Positions 44,420 through 53,134 of a stretch of DNA of 64,000 bases are shown piece after piece (positions within the stretch are counted from its first letter, which is position 1; every line of letters starts with the position of its first letter). The translations under genes and the position numbers were made by a program. Origin of the DNA: Catenulispora sp. GP43 (GTDB taxonomy: Bacteria > Actinomycetota > Actinomycetes > Streptomycetales > Catenulisporaceae); contig NZ_JBGCCT010000008.1 in assembly GCF_041260665.1 (NCBI RefSeq), forward strand, positions 62,001 through 126,000. Direction: 5' to 3'. The notes under the pieces were generated by a model. The model did not search any database, was not told the origin of the DNA, and saw only the letters and a list, made by a program, of their open reading frames with translations.

Positions 44420-45934
44420 ATGTCCTCAACCCCAAGGCGCGGCCCCGGTCTGTGCATGGTGAGTCTCGGCACGGTGACCACGTTCCTGGCGGCGTGGAAC
44501 AGCTTGGCCGTGCTGGTGGTCCTCGGGCCGCGGCCGCACGTCTCGGTGGCGGTGCTGGTCGGGATCGCCGCCGCGTTCGACGCCGCCGCCGCGGTGGCCG
44601 TGGGCGCCGGAACCGTGTGGAGCGGGCGCGTCGGCAGCCGGACGGCGCTCGCGTCCGGATCCGCGGTGTTCGCCCTGGCCTGCGCCGGCTGCGCACTGGC
44701 CTCCGGTCCGCTGCTGGTGGCGGCCCGGACGGTGCAGGGGATCGCGGCGGCGCTGATGGTGGCCGCGGCCCTGGAGGCGCTGTCCGGTCCGACCGGGCGC
44801 GGCGAGCCCTGTGGCGGCGACGGGTTCCAGACCGCGGGCGTGGGCGCGACGCTGGTGTGCGGGCCGTTGGTGGCCGGAGCCGTCGCGGCCGTCCACGGCT
44901 GGCGCTGGGTGTTCTGGGCGGAGGCGATCGTGGGGGCCGGGATCTGCTGCGTGGTCCTGGTCCTGGTCCGGGGCGGTCGCGGTGCGTCGGCCGCGGCGGC
45001 GCGTGACGACGACGGCGGCGCTGCTATCACCGCCGCCGTCTCCGTCTCCGTCTCCGCCGCCGATCGGACGCCCCGGCCCCGGGACCGTTTCGACCTGCCC
45101 GCGCTGGCCTTCGCCACGGTCGCCGTCGCGGGGCCGATCGGGGCGCTGACCGAAGCGGCGGCCTCGGGCTGGGGGGATGTCAGGACCCTGGCATTATTGG
45201 CGGCCGGGCTGGTGGCGCTGGTACCGATCCTGGTCTGGCATACGCCGCCAGGCGCCTTGTACAGCCGGGCGTTCGTCGCGGCGCAGGTCGCCGATCTGTG
45301 CCTGTTCGCGGCCACCGCGGGCACCTTGTTCCTGCTCGCCCAGTACTTCCATGCGGTCGCCGGCTCCGGGTCGTTGGGGGTGGGGCTGCGTATCGTGCCG
45401 TGGTCGGCGGCCGTGGCGGTGGCGCTGTCGGCCTCGGCGTCGGCGCAGGCCCGGGCGCGCGGTATGCGCAGGCTGATGGCCGCGGGGCTCGCGCTGGACG
45501 CGGTTGGGCTGCTCGGGCTGGCCGCCGCCGTGCGCGGGCGCCAGACCGGGTGGTGGCTGGCGGTGTCGCTGGTGCTCAGCGGCGCCGGGGTGGGGCTGGC
45601 GATGCCGGCCGCGCGGCGGGCCGCGGTCACCGTGGCCGGGCTGCGGCAGCCCGAGGGGGCCGTCGGCGGCCTCGGGGCGGTGCGCTGGGCCGGTGCGGGC
45701 CTGGGGATCGCGCTGCTCGGCGCGGTGCTGGCCGCGCGCGGCGGGATCGGGTCGGCGGCGGCCGATCGCGGCGCGGGCCCGGCGGTCGCGGCGGCGGCGC
45801 TGGTGGCGGCGCTGGTGGCGGCGGCCGGGGCGGCTGCGGCGCTGACGCTGCCGACCCGGGAACGGCCGCCGATGGTGCCGGTGTTCTCCCGGACTCAGCA
45901 CGACGGCCCCGGGCCTTCGAGCCGGCGGACGTGA
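44420..45934 (+). CDS. DHA2-type MFS exporter
   Basis: A 504-residue major facilitator with about fourteen hydrophobic segments. The helix 4-5 region reads LLVAARTVQGIAAALMVAAALEAL and GATLVCGPLVAGAVAAVHGWRWVFWAEAIVGA, the antiporter-type motif C of drug exporters. The ATG at 44420 is preceded by GGAAGG; a GTG three codons earlier is less likely. It is the first plus-strand gene before the beta-tyrosine-type genes and could export their product (inference). Confidence 0.82.
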   Translation: MSSTPRRGPGLCMVSLGTVTTFLAAWNSLAVLVVLGPRPHVSVAVLVGIAAAFDAAAAVAVGAGTVWSGRVGSRTALASGSAVFALACAGCALASGPLLVAARTVQGIAAALMVAAALEALSGPTGRGEPCGGDGFQTAGVGATLVCGPLVAGAVAAVHGWRWVFWAEAIVGAGICCVVLVLVRGGRGASAAAARDDDGGAAITAAVSVSVSAADRTPRPRDRFDLPALAFATVAVAGPIGALTEAAASGWGDVRTLALLAAGLVALVPILVWHTPPGALYSRAFVAAQVADLCLFAATAGTLFLLAQYFHAVAGSGSLGVGLRIVPWSAAVAVALSASASAQARARGMRRLMAAGLALDAVGLLGLAAAVRGRQTGWWLAVSLVLSGAGVGLAMPAARRAAVTVAGLRQPEGAVGGLGAVRWAGAGLGIALLGAVLAARGGIGSAAADRGAGPAVAAAALVAALVAAAGAAAALTLPTRERPPMVPVFSRTQHDGPGPSSRRT

Positions 45935-46132
45935 CGCGGGCGGCGCCGGGCGGGTGTGCTGTATGCGAACACTGATTTTATCGTCGTGGCCTGATTCCGT
46001 GTGCGCATATCCGAGATTGCGGCGCGGACCGGCCCGGACCGGCCGCCGGCACATTCGAAGATGCCGCCCCCGCGGGCTCGGCGTGAGGCTGGGCGCCGAC
46101 CCGTGAACGCGGCCGCTTCCCAGGAGGACACC

Positions 46133-46546
46133 ATGACCACCCAGACTCTCACCGAGCAGGACCGGGCCGCCGCGGCCGCGGTGCCGGCCCGCATCATCGA
46201 AGCCTGGTCCCGCAACGACGCCGGGGCCTTCGCCGAGATCTTCACCGAGGACGGGACGATGATCCTGCCCGGCGTGTTCCGGCAGGGGCGCGAGGAGATC
46301 AGCGCGTTCATGGGCCAGGCCTTCACCACCTTCCTGAAGGGCACCCGGGTGACCGGCGCGCCGATCGCGATCAAGCCGCTCGGCGCGGACACCGTGCTGC
46401 TGATCACCGCCGGCGGCGTGCTGCACCCGGGGGAGAAGGAGGTGGCCGCCGAGCGGGCCATCCGCGCGTCGTGGCTGCTGGCCCGGCAGGACGGCGAGTG
46501 GCTGCTGACGGCCTATCAGAACAGCCCGGCGAACCAGGCCGGCTGA
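46133..46546 (+). CDS. SgcJ/EcaC-type NTF2-fold (SnoaL-like) protein
   Basis: A 137-residue NTF2-like protein. ARIIEAWSRNDAGAFAEIFTEDGTMILPG and the IRASWLLARQDGEWLLTAYQNSP end match the SgcJ/EcaC family. AGGAGG five bases before the ATG at 46133 sets the start. SgcJ is named from the C-1027 enediyne cluster, where its exact biochemical role is unclear; homologues also occur outside enediynes. A hairpin follows the gene. It sits 271 bases before the NRPS gene, whose beta-tyrosine-like signature makes the association notable. Confidence 0.82.
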   Translation: MTTQTLTEQDRAAAAAVPARIIEAWSRNDAGAFAEIFTEDGTMILPGVFRQGREEISAFMGQAFTTFLKGTRVTGAPIAIKPLGADTVLLITAGGVLHPGEKEVAAERAIRASWLLARQDGEWLLTAYQNSPANQAG

Positions 46547-46571
46547 CCGGATCGGCGGGGACGGCCCGCGG

Positions 46572-46599
46572 TCGCCGGCGCTGAATCGGGCGCCGGTGA
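46572..46599 (+). terminator. Hairpin after the SgcJ-like gene
   Basis: A 10-bp stem with one wobble/mismatch (46572-46581 with 46590-46599) and an 8-nt loop, 26 bases after the stop. No T-tract. It separates the SgcJ-like gene from the NRPS promoter repeats. Confidence 0.45.
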
Positions 46600-46604
46600 C
46601 AGCG

Positions 46605-46698
46605 GGCTGTTTCGCATGCGCCAAGGCTCTGTTCCGCATGGGCCGAGGCTCTGTTCCGCATGTGCTGAGGCCGCCCTGAGGCCGCCCTGAGGCCGCCC
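46605..46698. repeat. 22-bp and 11-bp direct repeats upstream of the NRPS gene
   Basis: A 16-bp core GGCTCTGTTCCGCATG recurs with a 22-bp period at 46625 and 46647, with a degenerate copy GGCTGTTTCGCATG at 46605. Directly after it, TGAGGCCGCCC is repeated three times with an 11-bp period (46666, 46677, 46688). Both periods are whole helical turns, like SARP-type activator sites, and lie 120-215 bases upstream of the NRPS start. No SARP gene is in the window. Confidence 0.75.
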
Positions 46699-46817
46699 CG
46701 ATCGCCGCCGCACTCCAAGAGATGCCGGGTCCCGGCCCGCGCCGTCATTGTGCAGGTAGGGCACCGCGCTCGCCGTGTCCGATCCCCGTGAATCGCGCCG
46801 CCTGATGGAGGCTGTTC

Positions 46818-49800
46818 ATGACCGATCCCGCCTACCGGGACGCGCCGGCGACCGAGGTACAGCAAGGGCTGTGGCTGTTGCGTGCGCTCGGACAGGAGCC
46901 GGCACCGCGCCGGCGCTCCTACCGGGTGGTCGGCGGCCTGGACGCGGGGGCGCTGGCGGCGGCGTGGCGCACGCTCGTGGACCGGTATGAGGCCCTGCGG
47001 TCGACGCTGGTGCTCAGGGACGGGGTCCCGGTCCGCAGCGTCTGGGCGCCCGGCGGCCAGCCGGATCCGGCGTGCGCGCAGCTGACGGTCATCCGGCGCG
47101 GCCCCGAGGAGTACCACGTCCGGGTCACGGTCCCCGTGGCCTTCGCCGACGAGAACTTCCTGGACAGGCTGGTCGAAGAGCTGTCCGAGCTGTGCGCCGG
47201 TCGCGAGCCGAGGGGCGTCATCGGCGCGGCCGGTACCGCTGTCCAGGACACCGAAGATCCCGAGGCTCTGGCCTGGTGGGTCAATGCCCTGACCCCGCTG
47301 CCGAGCGAACTCCCGCTGCCCGCGGACCGCCCGCGCCCGGAACGGGCCTCGGGACGCTGGGGATCGGTCAGCGTCCCGGCCGACCCGGACCTCGGCCGCA
47401 CCATCGCGCACTGTGCCGAAGCCGGCCGCAGCAGCCCGTCTGTCGTGATGCTCACCGCGTTCCAGGTGCTCCTGCACCGCTACACCGGCGGCGACCGCGT
47501 CGCCGTCGCGATGCCGGTATCGCAGGGCGGCGCGGGCACGCCGGCGAACGTCCTGGTCCTGCCCGCCGACATCGCCCCCGGGCAGAGCTTCAAAGACGTC
47601 CTCGAACGCGGCACGACGCTGGCCGCCGAGGCCATGGCCCGGCGCTCCGTCCCGCTGGCCCGGGTGCTCGGGGCCCTTCCGGTGGCGCGCGAGCTGCGGC
47701 GGGTCCCGTTGGGCGACGTCGTGTTCGACTACCGGGGGCGGCCGCAGTCGGTACTCGCGGTTCCCGGCGCGGTCGTCGAGCCCTCCCCGCAGCACAGCGG
47801 GCCGGCGCCGGCGGACCTGGTGCTGCGGGTCGACGACGGCCCGAGCGGCCCGGCCGTCACCGTGCTCTACGACGCCGACCAGTTCGAACCCGCCACCGCG
47901 GCGATGATGCTGCGGCAGTTCCGCATGCTGCTGCGGCACGCCGGCCGGGCCCCGGACACCGCCGTCGGCGAGCTCGTGCTCGACGGCCCGGCCGAGGCGG
48001 CGCGCGCCGCCGTCGAGGCGGATCGGCGGGCCGAGGACGGCGCGCCCGGATTCACCCTCGTGGAGGCGGTGCGCAGGCGAGCGGAGCAGGATCCGGACGC
48101 GGTCGCTATCGACGGCCACGACGGGACGCTGACCTACCGTGCGCTGCACGCCGCGGCGATCCGGGTCGCCGAGGACCTGTACGCGGTCGGGGTGCGGGCC
48201 GGCGACGCGGTCGTGGTGCGGCTGAAGGTGGGGGTGCGTCAGTATGCCGCGCTGCTCGGCGTCCTGTCCGCCGGCGCGCATCTGAGCTGGTTCGGGGTCG
48301 CCGACAGCGGGGAGCGCGGCCGGGCCGTCGTCGAGGCGCTGAAGCCCGCGGCGATGCTGGTGGCCTCCGCGGATGGCTCCGATGGGTTCGTCGACTGGTA
48401 TCGCGAGAGCATCGGCGGCCGGGTCGTCGCGGTGGAGGTGCTCGAACCGGCACCGGAAGTAAGCGCCCTGCCATCACCACTTCCTGAACCGGGCCTCGCC
48501 GACCGCGCCTATGTCGCCTTCACCTCCGGCACCACCGGTGTCCCGAAGGGCATCGCCCACAGCCACGCCGCCCTCGCGCAGTTCGCCGCCTGGATGGCCG
48601 CCGAGTTCGAGATCGGGCCGGGGGTGCGCGTCGCGCAGTGGGTGGCCGCCGAACACGACCCCGCGTTGGCCGAGACGTTCGCCGCGCTCGGATCGGGCGC
48701 CACGCTGTGCCCGGTGCCGGAGAAGATCCGCGCCAACCCCGAGCGCCTCTTGGACTGGCTGGCCGCCGAGCGGATCGGCGTGCTCCAGACGGTGCCGAGC
48801 TTCGGGCGCGAACTGCTGCGCGTCCTCACCGAGCGCCGTCGCGCCGAACGCCTGGGCGCGCTCAGGGTCCTGCTTCTCATGGGCGAAGCGCTGCCCGGGG
48901 AGCTCGCCGGCGGGCTGCTGACCGCGCTGCCGCTGGTCCGGGTGGCCAATCTCTACGGCCCGACCGAGACCGTCGCGGCGACCTGGCACCCGGTTCAGGG
49001 GCGGGCCGCCGGCCCTGTCCCGATCGGCCGCCCCATCCCCGGCCGCGGTGTGCTCGTGGTCGACGAGGCAGACCGGGTCTGCCCGGCCGGCGTCACCGGG
49101 GAGCTGGTGGTCACCGGCCCCTACGTCGCCGACGGCTACCTCGCGGCCGCCTACGACCTCCAGACAGCCCACGCCGCCTTCAGGCCCCTGTCCGGCGTCG
49201 ACGCCCCCTGCTACCGCACCGGCGACCTCGCCCGCCGCCGTCCCGACGGCGCGCTGGAATACCGCGGCCGCAAGGACAGCCAGGTCAAGCTCTACGGCAA
49301 CCGCCTGGAGCTCACCGATGTCGAGGCGGCCCTGGCCGCGCACCCCACCGTCGCCGAGTGCGCGGTGGTCGCCGGCGCCGACCGCGACGGCCTGGCCGTC
49401 CGCCTGGTGGTCTGCGTCGTCCCGCGCCGCGGACCCGACGGCGAGCCGTTGGGTGCCCCGGACCAGTGGCGCACCCACCTGCGGCGCCGCTTCGGCCGAG
49501 CGCTGCTGCCCGCGCTCTACCGCGCCCTGGACCAGCTGCCGCGCACCGTCACCGGCAAGGTGGACCGGCCGCGGCTGGCGCGCACCCTGGCCGCCGCCGA
49601 ACGCGACGCCGCGGCCCGGCGGCCGGCGGCCGGCACCGAGGCCGAGCTCGCCGCCGTCTGGGCCGCGTTGCTCGGCGCGCCGCCGGAGCACGCCGACCAG
49701 AGCTTCTTCGCCCTCGGCGGCACCTCCCTGCTGGTCCCGCGGCTGCTGCACGAGGTGCGGCAGCGGCTGGCCGCCGAGGTGACCGCCGCCCAGTTCTACG

Positions 49801-49850
49801 CCCACCAGACCCTGGCCGCGCTGGCGGCTCTGGTCGACCGAAGCAGATGA
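46818..49850 (+). CDS. NRPS with degenerate condensation domain, adenylation domain and carrier protein (C*-A-PCP), probable beta-tyrosine activation
   Basis: A 1010-residue single-module NRPS. Residues 1-400 have a condensation fold (EVQQGLWLL, LVDRYEALRSTLV, LLHRYTGGDRVAVAMPVS), but the HHxxxDG motif reads PVAFADE (106-112), so both catalytic His are lost. The adenylation domain (about 415-900) has A3 FTSGTTGVPKG, A5 NLYGPTE, A7 YRTGDL and A10 TVTGKVDRP. Aligned by eye to GrsA, the pocket residues are D-P-A-Q-L-M-L-A-A-K, one change from the SgcC1 beta-tyrosine code as I recall it. A PCP (about 930-1000) carries Ser970 in LGGTS. GGAGG six bases before the ATG is a strong start. It is followed within 30 bases by an SgcC4-like aminomutase, so it should load (S)-beta-tyrosine or a close analogue. 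There is no thioesterase. Confidence 0.9.
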   Translation: MTDPAYRDAPATEVQQGLWLLRALGQEPAPRRRSYRVVGGLDAGALAAAWRTLVDRYEALRSTLVLRDGVPVRSVWAPGGQPDPACAQLTVIRRGPEEYHVRVTVPVAFADENFLDRLVEELSELCAGREPRGVIGAAGTAVQDTEDPEALAWWVNALTPLPSELPLPADRPRPERASGRWGSVSVPADPDLGRTIAHCAEAGRSSPSVVMLTAFQVLLHRYTGGDRVAVAMPVSQGGAGTPANVLVLPADIAPGQSFKDVLERGTTLAAEAMARRSVPLARVLGALPVARELRRVPLGDVVFDYRGRPQSVLAVPGAVVEPSPQHSGPAPADLVLRVDDGPSGPAVTVLYDADQFEPATAAMMLRQFRMLLRHAGRAPDTAVGELVLDGPAEAARAAVEADRRAEDGAPGFTLVEAVRRRAEQDPDAVAIDGHDGTLTYRALHAAAIRVAEDLYAVGVRAGDAVVVRLKVGVRQYAALLGVLSAGAHLSWFGVADSGERGRAVVEALKPAAMLVASADGSDGFVDWYRESIGGRVVAVEVLEPAPEVSALPSPLPEPGLADRAYVAFTSGTTGVPKGIAHSHAALAQFAAWMAAEFEIGPGVRVAQWVAAEHDPALAETFAALGSGATLCPVPEKIRANPERLLDWLAAERIGVLQTVPSFGRELLRVLTERRRAERLGALRVLLLMGEALPGELAGGLLTALPLVRVANLYGPTETVAATWHPVQGRAAGPVPIGRPIPGRGVLVVDEADRVCPAGVTGELVVTGPYVADGYLAAAYDLQTAHAAFRPLSGVDAPCYRTGDLARRRPDGALEYRGRKDSQVKLYGNRLELTDVEAALAAHPTVAECAVVAGADRDGLAVRLVVCVVPRRGPDGEPLGAPDQWRTHLRRRFGRALLPALYRALDQLPRTVTGKVDRPRLARTLAAAERDAAARRPAAGTEAELAAVWAALLGAPPEHADQSFFALGGTSLLVPRLLHEVRQRLAAEVTAAQFYAHQTLAALAALVDRSR

Positions 49851-49876
49851 GATCGAACCAGATGAAGGAGAACGCC

Positions 49877-51493
49877 GTGTCTTCGCCCATCAGCGCCCCA
49901 GCCGTCGCCACCCCCGTGGTCCTGGACGGCGAGAGCCTGGACATCCCGGCCGTGCGGCGCGTGGCCGAGCAGCGGGCCGAGGTCTCGCTGAGCCCGCAGT
50001 CGCTGGCCAAGGCCGGCAAGAGCCGGGCCGTCTTCGAGGACGTGGTCCGGGCCGGGATCCCGGTCTACGGGGTCACCACCGGCTACGGCGAGATGATCTA
50101 CATGCTCGTCGACCCCTCGCGCGAGACCGAGCTGCAGACCAACCTGGTGCGCAGCCACAGCGCCGGGGTGGGCCCGCACTTCCCCGAGGACCAGGCCCGC
50201 GCGATCGTCGCCACCCGGCTCAACGCCCTGGCCAAGGGCTACTCGGCGGTGCGTCCGGAGATCCTGGAGCGCCTGGCCCTGTACCTGAACACCGGCCTGA
50301 TCCCGGCCATCCCGGAGATCGGCTCGCTCGGCGCCAGCGGCGACCTGGCTCCGCTGTCGCACGTGGCCGCCACGGTCATCGGCGAGGGCTACTTCCTGGG
50401 CCCGGACGGCCCCCGGCCGGTCGCTCCGGTGCTGCGCTCGCTGGGGATCACGCCGCTGGAGCTGAAGTTCAAGGAGGGCCTGGCGCTGATCAACGGCACC
50501 TCGGCGATGACCGGGCTCGGCGCGCTGGTCGCCGGTCGGGCGCTGGAGCAGGTGCGCAACGCCGAGATCGTCTCGGCGCTGCTGGTGGAGGCGGTGCGCG
50601 GGTCGATGGGGCCGTTCCAGCCCGAGGGCCACGACATCGCCCGGCCGCACCCCGGCCAGATCGACACCGCGGCGAACATGCGGGCCCTGCTGCGCGGCAG
50701 CGGGCTCACCGTGGAGCACGCGGACCTGCGCCGCCAGGTGGCCGCGGCCAAGGGTTCCGGGGACGTCACCCGCACTGAGATCTACCTGCAGAAGGCGTAC
50801 TCGCTGCGGGCTATGCCGCAGGTGCTCGGCAGCGTCCGGGACACCCTGGCGCACGTCACGGCCAGGGTGCAGACCGAACTGAACTCCGCGAACGACAACC
50901 CGCTGTTCTTCGAGGACCACGAGGTCTTCCACGGCGCGAACTTCCACGGCCAGCCCGTGGCCTTCGTCATGGACTTCACCACCATCGCCCTGACCCAGCT
51001 CGGCGTGCTGGCCGAGCGGCAGCTCAACCGGGTGCTGAACCGGCACCTGAGCTACGGCCTGCCGGAGTTCCTGGTGGCCGGCGACCCGGGCCTGAGCAGC
51101 GGCTACGCCGGCGCGCAGTACCCGGCCACGGCGCTGGTCGCCGAGAACCGGACGATCGGCCCGGCCAGCACCCAGAGCGTGCCGTCCAACGGCGACAACC
51201 AGGACATCGTCAGCATGGGCCTGATCGCGGCCCGCAACGCGCGGCGGGTGCTGGCCAACAACCAGTACATCCTGGCCGTGGAGTTCCTGGCCGCGGCCTC
51301 GGCGGTGGACGTCTCCGGGCGCTACGACGGACTGGGCCCGGCCGGCCGCGCCGCCTACGACGCGGTGCGCTCGCTGGTGCCGCCGCTGAACCAGGACCGG
51401 TACATGGCCGACGACATCGAGACCGTCGCCGCCGCCCTGACCCGCGGGGAGTTCATCGCCGCCGTCGAGAACTGCGGCGTCGAGCTGCGCTGA
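49877..51493 (+). CDS. MIO-dependent tyrosine 2,3-aminomutase / ammonia-lyase, SgcC4-like
   Basis: A 538-residue aromatic amino acid lyase-fold enzyme. The autocatalytic MIO triad is Ala153-Ser154-Gly155 in GASGDLAPLSH. The catalytic Tyr64 lies in PVYGVTTGYGEMIYM, followed by LQTNLVRSHSAGVGP; these blocks and their numbering (offset by one) match SgcC4 tyrosine aminomutase as I recall it, more than histidine or phenylalanine lyases. SANDNPLFFED is the C-terminal signature. AAGGAG six bases before the GTG at 49877 favours that start; ATGs at 49862 and 49847 are alternatives, the latter overlapping the NRPS stop. It should convert L-tyrosine to beta-tyrosine for the preceding NRPS. Confidence 0.88.
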   Translation: MSSPISAPAVATPVVLDGESLDIPAVRRVAEQRAEVSLSPQSLAKAGKSRAVFEDVVRAGIPVYGVTTGYGEMIYMLVDPSRETELQTNLVRSHSAGVGPHFPEDQARAIVATRLNALAKGYSAVRPEILERLALYLNTGLIPAIPEIGSLGASGDLAPLSHVAATVIGEGYFLGPDGPRPVAPVLRSLGITPLELKFKEGLALINGTSAMTGLGALVAGRALEQVRNAEIVSALLVEAVRGSMGPFQPEGHDIARPHPGQIDTAANMRALLRGSGLTVEHADLRRQVAAAKGSGDVTRTEIYLQKAYSLRAMPQVLGSVRDTLAHVTARVQTELNSANDNPLFFEDHEVFHGANFHGQPVAFVMDFTTIALTQLGVLAERQLNRVLNRHLSYGLPEFLVAGDPGLSSGYAGAQYPATALVAENRTIGPASTQSVPSNGDNQDIVSMGLIAARNARRVLANNQYILAVEFLAAASAVDVSGRYDGLGPAGRAAYDAVRSLVPPLNQDRYMADDIETVAAALTRGEFIAAVENCGVELR

Positions 51494-51532
51494 CACCCGA
51501 GCTGCGCTGACACCCGAGCTGGCGCCGACACC
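51481..51532. repeat. 17-bp tandem repeat at the aminomutase stop codon
   Basis: CGAGCTGCGCTGACACC occurs at 51481-51497 (including the stop) and 51498-51514, with a diverged third copy to 51532. The extra copies lie in the 81-base gap before the hydroxylase gene and repeat the terminal codons V-E-L-R-stop. Confidence 0.8.
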
Positions 51533-51574
51533 CGAACCGCGCTGAGAGGCGCCGAGCAGGAGGGCAGGAGAGCA

Positions 51575-53104
51575 ATGGCCACTCGGCCGATGACCGGCGA
51601 GGAGTACGTGGACAGCCTGCGCGACGGTCGCGAGGTCTACGTCTACGGCGAGCGCGTCAAGGACGTCACCGCGCACCCGGCGTTCCACAACCCGGTGCGC
51701 ATGACCGCCCGGCTCTACGACGCGCTGCACGACGAGCGCCACCGCGACGTCCTGACCTGTCCGGTCGACGGCGGCGGCGAGGGCTACACCCACCGCTTCT
51801 TCACCACGCCGCGCAGCGCCGAGGACCTGGTCGCGGCCCAGGGCGCGATCGCGGCGTGGGCCCGCCTGAGCTACGGCTGGATGGGCCGCAGCCCGGACTA
51901 CAAGGCCTCCTTCCTCGGCACGCTCGGCGCGAACGCCGACTTCTACGCCCCCTTCGCCGACAACGCGCGGCGCTGGTACCGGGAGTCGCAGGAGAAGGTC
52001 CTGTACTGGAACCACGCGATCGTGCACCCGCCGGTGGACCGCGACCGGCCGCCGGACGAGGTCGCCGACGTGTTCGTGCACGCCGAGAAGGAGACCGACG
52101 CCGGGCTGGTGGTCAGCGGCGCCAAGGTGGTGGCCACCGGCTCGGCGCTGACGCACTACAACTTCATCGCGCACTACGGGCTGCCGATCCGCAAGCGCCA
52201 GTACGCGCTGGTGGCCACGGTGCCGATGGACGCCCCCGGCCTGAAGCTCATCTGCCGGCCGTCCTACAGCGCCACCGCGGCCGTGGCCGGCAGCCCCTTC
52301 GACTATCCGCTGTCCTCGCGCCTGGACGAGAACGACACCATCCTGGTCATGGACAAGGTGTTGATCCCCTGGGAGAACGTGTTCATCTACGGGGACCTGG
52401 GCAAGGTGCAGATGTTCACGGCCCGCTCCGGCTTCCCGGAGCGGTTCACCTTCCACGGCTGCATCCGCCTGGCGGTGAAGCTGGAGTTCCTGGCCGGGCT
52501 GCTGTCCAAGGCGCTGGCGGTCACCGGGACCCGGGACTTCCGGGGCGTGCAGAGCCGGATGGGGGAGGTGCTGGCCTGGCGGAACCTGTTCTGGGGCCTG
52601 GCCGACGCCGCGGCGCGCAACCCGGTGCCGTGGAAGGACGGCGCGGTGCTGCCGAACCAGGACTACGGGATGGCGTACCGGTGGTTCATGCAGGTGGGCT
52701 ATCCGCGGATCCGCGAGATCATCCTGCAGGACGTGGCCAGCGGGCTGATCTACGTGCCCTCCAGCGCCGAGGACTTCCGCAACCCGCAGACCCGGCCGTA
52801 CCTGGACAAGTACGTTCGCGGCTCCGGCGGGGCCACGGCGGTGGAGCGGGTCAAGCTCATGAAGCTGCTGTGGGACGCGGTCGGCAGCGAGTTCGGCGGC
52901 CGGCACGAGCTGTACGAGCGCAACTACTCGGGGAACCACGAGAACACCCGGGTCGAGCTGTACACGGCGCAGCTGGCATCCGGCCAGCTGCGCGGCTACG
53001 AGGCGTTCGTGGAGCAGTGCCTGGCCGAGTACGACCTGGACGGGTGGACGGTGCCGGACCTGGAGTCCTTCTCCGATCTCAGATCCCTGATCAACCGACC
53101 CTGA
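51575..53104 (+). CDS. HpaB/SgcC-type FADH2-dependent phenol hydroxylase
   Basis: A 509-residue member of the 4-hydroxyphenylacetate 3-monooxygenase large-component family (acyl-CoA-dehydrogenase fold). [25 protein letters not shown] is the N-terminal signature; [33 protein letters not shown] and [25 protein letters not shown] are core blocks. Enzymes of this type ortho-hydroxylate a phenol; SgcC acts on carrier-bound beta-tyrosine in C-1027 synthesis. Directly after the aminomutase, the likely step is 3-hydroxylation of beta-tyrosine, perhaps on the NRPS carrier. It needs FADH2 from a separate reductase, and none is encoded here. GGAGAGCA precedes the ATG. Confidence 0.88.
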   Translation: MATRPMTGEEYVDSLRDGREVYVYGERVKDVTAHPAFHNPVRMTARLYDALHDERHRDVLTCPVDGGGEGYTHRFFTTPRSAEDLVAAQGAIAAWARLSYGWMGRSPDYKASFLGTLGANADFYAPFADNARRWYRESQEKVLYWNHAIVHPPVDRDRPPDEVADVFVHAEKETDAGLVVSGAKVVATGSALTHYNFIAHYGLPIRKRQYALVATVPMDAPGLKLICRPSYSATAAVAGSPFDYPLSSRLDENDTILVMDKVLIPWENVFIYGDLGKVQMFTARSGFPERFTFHGCIRLAVKLEFLAGLLSKALAVTGTRDFRGVQSRMGEVLAWRNLFWGLADAAARNPVPWKDGAVLPNQDYGMAYRWFMQVGYPRIREIILQDVASGLIYVPSSAEDFRNPQTRPYLDKYVRGSGGATAVERVKLMKLLWDAVGSEFGGRHELYERNYSGNHENTRVELYTAQLASGQLRGYEAFVEQCLAEYDLDGWTVPDLESFSDLRSLINRP

Positions 53105-53134
53105 TTCGCTTTCTCACGAGAGGTGGGCCCTTTC

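Noticed and set aside
44226-44462. Small plus-strand gene in the gap before the MFS exporter
   Set aside because: No ribosome binding site, no family similarity, and it overlaps the true exporter start in another frame.
46605-46698. CRISPR array
   Set aside because: Repeats are directly adjacent, 11 or 22 bp long, without variable spacers, and no cas genes are nearby.
49796-52939. Minus-strand open frame of 1047 codons opposite the aminomutase and hydroxylase genes
   Set aside because: Antisense mirror of strongly biased codons; no recognisable motif.
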